Assembly (NCBI GenBank): GCA_946886175.1
Contig: CAMPIA010000036.1
Span: 1-9,428 of the forward strand
DNA: 9,428 bases
From: an uncultured Altererythrobacter sp.
GTDB lineage: Bacteria; Pseudomonadota; Alphaproteobacteria; Sphingomonadales; Sphingomonadaceae
Reading direction: 5' to 3'
The notes beneath the pieces are model-generated. The model was given only the letters and a program-made list of their open reading frames with translations. It was not told the DNA's origin and did no database searches. Made by a program: the position numbers and the translations under genes. Below, piece after piece: positions 6,962-9,428 of this stretch. Numbering within the stretch: the first letter of the stretch is position 1; every line of letters starts with the position of its first letter.

Positions 6962-7227
6962 AACAAACTTCCTTGCGTTTGCGGTTGCGCTTCGTCCCAC
7001 CTGCCGATCCGCCGGCCGCTTCGTTTTCGCGAGCGTCCTCTTGCGGATACGAAACAATCGTGCAGCAGAATGCTGCATCGCACAAGAATTATCTGCGGCA
7101 CATGATATTAGTCGTCGAAGTGTTGAATTCCGGCACCAGCCATCCGACAATTCATGCGTTAGACACAAGTTGCCGTGCACTGGCGGCTCGCCTATCCGGC
7201 GCGTCCGACGCCTTCTTGAAAGATCCG
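6962..7227. promoter_or_regulatory. Divergent intergenic region, lower GC, probable promoters for both sides
   Basis: This is the longest gene-free stretch, between the starts of the TorF-type gene (minus) and the phosphatase-ugd pair (plus). It is visibly richer in A and T than its surroundings, especially about 7050-7165. Position implies that promoters for both transcription units lie here. The only strong structure is the 17-bp dyad at 7061-7077. I found no convincing -35/-10 pair: the best plus-strand match, TTGCCG at 7170-7175 with TATCCG at 7193-7198 (17-base spacing), is poor in the -10 box. Open frames run through it on both strands but show no start site, signal or family features. 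Confidence 0.45.
7061..7077. promoter_or_regulatory. Perfect 17-bp dyad, candidate operator
   Basis: TGCAGCA-GAA-TGCTGCA is a perfect inverted repeat with 7-base arms and a 3-base centre. It lies about 100 bases upstream of the TorF-type start (minus) and about 150 bases upstream of the phosphatase start (plus), in the only sizeable regulatory gap of the window. The size and tight spacing suit a dimeric DNA-binding repressor or activator. As RNA it would form a hairpin with a 3-base loop, but no T-tract follows, so a terminator is less likely. The cognate regulator is not identifiable. Confidence 0.4.
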
Positions 7228-8031
7228 ATGTTCGAACCCTTCCGCAAGATATTCAGCGCCCGATCCGAAGCGCGGCGACCCGCCGTTCCGGCCGGTCAGC
7301 GCATCTACGTGGTCGGCGACATCCACGGGCGGCTCGATCTGTTCGAGGAGCTGATCGGCGCGATCGAGCGCGACGATCTCGAGGCGCCGCCGGCGGACAC
7401 TACGATCGTCCTGCTCGGCGACCTCGTCGACCGCGGACCCGAGAGCGCCGGCGTGGTGGCGCGTGCGCGCGAATGGCAGGCGGCGCGCCGGGTGCGCATT
7501 CTGGCCGGCAACCACGAGGAAATGTTTCTCGAATCGTTCGAGGACACCAATCTGCTGCGCCATTTCCTCAAGCACGGCGGGCGCGAGACGCTGCTCAGCT
7601 ACGGCGTGACGCCCGAGCGGTACAACGACAGCACGCTCGAGGAATTGCAGGAGCTGTTGCACGGCGCGGTGCCATCCGCCGACCGCGATTTCCTGCGCGG
7701 GCTCGAGGAATGCTTCGTGATCGGCGACTACCTGTTCGTCCATGCCGGGATTCTTCCGGAGGTGCCGATCGAGGATCAGGCGCGGCACGACATGCTGTGG
7801 ATTCGCGAGCGCTTCCTGCGCTACCCCGACCGTCATTCGCATGTCGTGGTGCACGGGCACACCATTCAAGAGGACATCGACGAGCGGGACAACCGGATCG
7901 GGATCGACACCGGCGCCTACCGCACGGGCCGGCTGACCGCGCTCGTGCTCGAGGGCGCGGCCAGGCGCTATATCCAGGCCGTCGACGGGGCCGGGGCGAT
8001 AACCATTCACAAACGAGAGACGGCGTCATGA
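7228..8031 (+). CDS. PPP-family metallophosphatase (serine/threonine phosphatase-like)
   Basis: A 267-residue cytoplasmic metallophosphoesterase with the complete set of PPP signature motifs in order: GDIHGR (30-35), GDLVDRGPES (64-73), GNHEEM (94-99), FVHAG (170-174) and VVHGHT (207-212). These supply the Asp, His and Asn ligands for a two-metal centre that hydrolyses phosphoesters. The motifs match bacterial phosphoprotein phosphatases such as PrpA/PrpB and phage lambda phosphatase, and also ApaH-like enzymes, so a nucleotide substrate cannot be excluded. The ATG at 7228 gives MFEPFRKIFS, a start in the style of related proteins; the frame is open for 255 bases upstream without other support, and the ribosome site (GAAAGA) is weak. 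The stop overlaps the ugd start as ATGA, so the two are co-transcribed and probably translationally coupled. This hints at a link to UDP-glucuronate or polysaccharide synthesis, by context only. Confidence 0.88.
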   Translation: MFEPFRKIFSARSEARRPAVPAGQRIYVVGDIHGRLDLFEELIGAIERDDLEAPPADTTIVLLGDLVDRGPESAGVVARAREWQAARRVRILAGNHEEMFLESFEDTNLLRHFLKHGGRETLLSYGVTPERYNDSTLEELQELLHGAVPSADRDFLRGLEECFVIGDYLFVHAGILPEVPIEDQARHDMLWIRERFLRYPDRHSHVVVHGHTIQEDIDERDNRIGIDTGAYRTGRLTALVLEGAARRYIQAVDGAGAITIHKRETAS

Positions 8032-9338
8032 AGATTGCAATGGTGGGGTCGGGATACGTCGGCCTGGTCTCGGGCGCGTGCTTCGCCGACTTCGGCCACG
8101 AGGTCGTCTGCATCGACAAGGACAGCTCGAAGATCGACCGTCTGCGCGAAGGCGTAATGCCGATCTACGAGCCGGGCCTGGCGGCGCTGGTCGAAAGCAA
8201 CGTCAAGGCGGGCCGACTGTCGTTCACCACCGAACTCGCCGAAGGCATTGCCGGGGCGCAAGCGGTGTTCATCGCGGTGGGCACGCCGAGCCGCCGCGGC
8301 GACGGGCATGCGGATCTCTCGTTCGTCCACGCGGTCGCGCGCGAAGTGGGCGAAACGCTCGCGAACGACGCAGTCGTGGTGACCAAGTCGACCGTGCCCG
8401 TCGGCACCGGCGACGAAGTCGAGCGGATCATCGCCGAGACCGGGTGCAGCCACCGCATCTCGGTGGTTTCCAATCCCGAATTCCTGCGCGAAGGCGCGGC
8501 GATCGGCGATTTCAAGCGGCCCGACCGGATCGTGATCGGCGCCGAAGACGCGTTCGGCCGCGAGGTCATGCACGAGGTCTATCGTCCGCTGTTCCTCAAC
8601 GAATCGCCGATCCTGTTCGTCAGCCGCCGCAGCGCCGAGCTGATCAAATACGCGGCCAACGCCTTCCTCGCGACCAAGATCACCTTCATCAACGAGATGG
8701 CCGATCTGTGCGAGAAAGTCGGCGCCAATGTTCAGGACGTCAGCCGCGGGATCGGGATGGATAACCGCATCGGCTCCAAGTTCCTCCACGCGGGGCCGGG
8801 CTATGGCGGGAGCTGCTTCCCCAAGGACACGCTGGCGCTGCTCAAGACCGCGGAGGACTACGACAGCCCGGTGCGGATCGTCGAGGCGGTGGTGAAGACC
8901 AACGACAGCCGCAAGCGCGCGATGGGGCGCAAGGTGATCGACGCCCTCGGCGGGATGGAAACGGCACGCGGCAAGAAGGTCGCTCTGCTCGGCCTCACGT
9001 TCAAGCCGAACACCGACGACATGCGCGACAGCCCCGCGATCGCGATCGCGCGGGCCCTGGCCGACGCCGGCGTCATAGTTGCGGGCTACGATCCGGAAGG
9101 GATGGAACAGGCGGCTCCGCTGATGCCCGAAGTGGAAATGTGCGACAGCCCCTATGCTGCGATCGCGGGCGCCGACGCGGTTGCGATCGTGACCGAGTGG
9201 GACGCCTTCCGCGCGCTGGACCTGCGGCGCGTGCGCGAACTGGCGAACGCTCCGGTGCTGGTCGACCTGAGGAACATCTACACGGCCGAAGACATGCGCG
9301 CGGCCGGATTCACCTATCACAGCGTCGGACGGCCCTGA
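8028..9338 (+). CDS. ugd: UDP-glucose 6-dehydrogenase
   Basis: A 436-residue cytoplasmic enzyme that oxidises UDP-glucose to UDP-glucuronate with two NAD+ in two steps, supplying glucuronate (and sugars derived from it) for capsule, exopolysaccharide and lipopolysaccharide. The N-terminal NAD-binding Rossmann domain has GSGYVGL (7-13) with Asp30 after the second strand. Next come IAVGTPSRRGDGHADLS (82-98), KSTVPVGT (120-127) and NPEFLREG (149-156). The central helix domain has ELIKYAANAF (204-213) with catalytic Lys207 and Asn211. The active-site loop is GYGGSCFPKDT (258-268) with nucleophile Cys263 and Asp267. The C-terminal UDP-binding domain has GLTFKPNTDDMRDSPA (322-337) and ends near residue 436, the usual bacterial length. 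The ATG overlaps the phosphatase stop (ATGA). Its 3' end faces rnpB about 40 bases away. All catalytic residues are present. Bacterial Ugd enzymes are known targets of tyrosine phosphorylation, which makes the phosphatase neighbour notable. Confidence 0.96.
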   Translation: MKIAMVGSGYVGLVSGACFADFGHEVVCIDKDSSKIDRLREGVMPIYEPGLAALVESNVKAGRLSFTTELAEGIAGAQAVFIAVGTPSRRGDGHADLSFVHAVAREVGETLANDAVVVTKSTVPVGTGDEVERIIAETGCSHRISVVSNPEFLREGAAIGDFKRPDRIVIGAEDAFGREVMHEVYRPLFLNESPILFVSRRSAELIKYAANAFLATKITFINEMADLCEKVGANVQDVSRGIGMDNRIGSKFLHAGPGYGGSCFPKDTLALLKTAEDYDSPVRIVEAVVKTNDSRKRAMGRKVIDALGGMETARGKKVALLGLTFKPNTDDMRDSPAIAIARALADAGVIVAGYDPEGMEQAAPLMPEVEMCDSPYAAIAGADAVAIVTEWDAFRALDLRRVRELANAPVLVDLRNIYTAEDMRAAGFTYHSVGRP

Positions 9339-9377
9339 CCGAATCTGCCAGTGGCGTGATCCGATCGAGCGGGAAAA

Positions 9378-9428
9378 TGCCAGGGGGCCTGTAAGCCGGG
9401 TTCTGTCCCGCGAGCGGTATGCTTGCAC
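9378..9428 (-). ncRNA. rnpB: RNase P RNA (rnpB), 3' end only
   Basis: Read on the minus strand, the window edge contains GACAGAACCCGGCTTAC followed by AGGCCCCCTGGCATTTT. The core ACAGAACCCGGCTTA is the near-universal 3' segment of bacterial class A RNase P RNA, matching the end of E. coli M1 RNA, where it is part of the conserved catalytic core just before the closing strand of helix P1. AGGCCCCCTGG would be that 3' P1 strand; its partner and all the rest of the RNA lie beyond position 9428. RNase P removes the 5' leader of pre-tRNAs. The exact 3' end is uncertain by several bases: it could be the T-run at 9377-9374. The gene converges on ugd. Confidence 0.9.

Noticed and set aside
6962..7180. 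An upstream extension of the TorF-type frame
   Set aside because: The Sec signal peptide begins exactly at the ATG at 6961, which has a strong AAGGAAG site; an extension would bury the signal peptide.
6973..7227. An upstream extension of the phosphatase frame (85 extra residues), including an ATG at 7102
   Set aside because: The stretch is AT-richer, has no domain or signal features, and the PPP motifs start about 30 residues after the ATG at 7228 as in relatives. It is better read as a regulatory gap.

Overview
The window is GC-rich, densely packed chromosomal DNA that looks alphaproteobacterial, most likely Sphingomonadales and probably Erythrobacteraceae or close kin. The reasons are the TSUP permease followed directly by an alphaproteobacterial TIGR02186 protein, a Gcw_chp/TorF-type putative porin, a short NfrB-like glycosyltransferase, and the overall codon style. 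The taxonomic call is inference from gene content; no sequence search was run. I see no insertion sequence, phage gene, tRNA, CRISPR array or other sign of recent transfer. The layout reads as ordinary core or near-core genome.

Positions 1-3581 hold four minus-strand genes that read as one run, transcribed from right to left: an NfrB-like membrane glycosyltransferase (3581 to 2181), a small NfrA-C-like putative outer-membrane barrel protein (2175 to 1063), a TauE/SafE (TSUP) anion permease (1018 to 104), and the first 35 codons of a TIGR02186 protein that continues past position 1. The first two genes are nearly contiguous and the last two overlap by four bases. Together the NfrB/NfrA pair looks like a stripped-down version of the E. 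coli Nfr exopolysaccharide system.

Positions 3660-4874 hold nhaA (Na+/H+ antiporter), divergent from the glycosyltransferase gene across a 78-base gap. It converges on gloA (glyoxalase I, 5322 to 4885). gloA is divergent, across 95 bases, from a membrane-anchored SIMPL-domain protein (5418-6173). The SIMPL gene converges on the TorF-type porin gene (6961 to 6194), and a perfect 7-bp hairpin in the 20-base gap probably ends both transcripts.

The longest gene-free stretch is 6962-7227 (266 bases, visibly lower GC). It lies between the porin gene and a plus-strand pair, and carries a perfect 17-bp dyad. The pair is a PPP-type metallophosphatase (7228-8031) and ugd (UDP-glucose 6-dehydrogenase, 8028-9338), overlapping as ATGA. 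Ugd makes UDP-glucuronate, a precursor for surface polysaccharides. With the Nfr-like pair this gives the window two separate links to cell-surface glycans.

At the right edge, on the minus strand, lies the 3' end of the RNase P RNA gene (rnpB), recognisable by its conserved terminal sequence. Most of that gene is outside the window.
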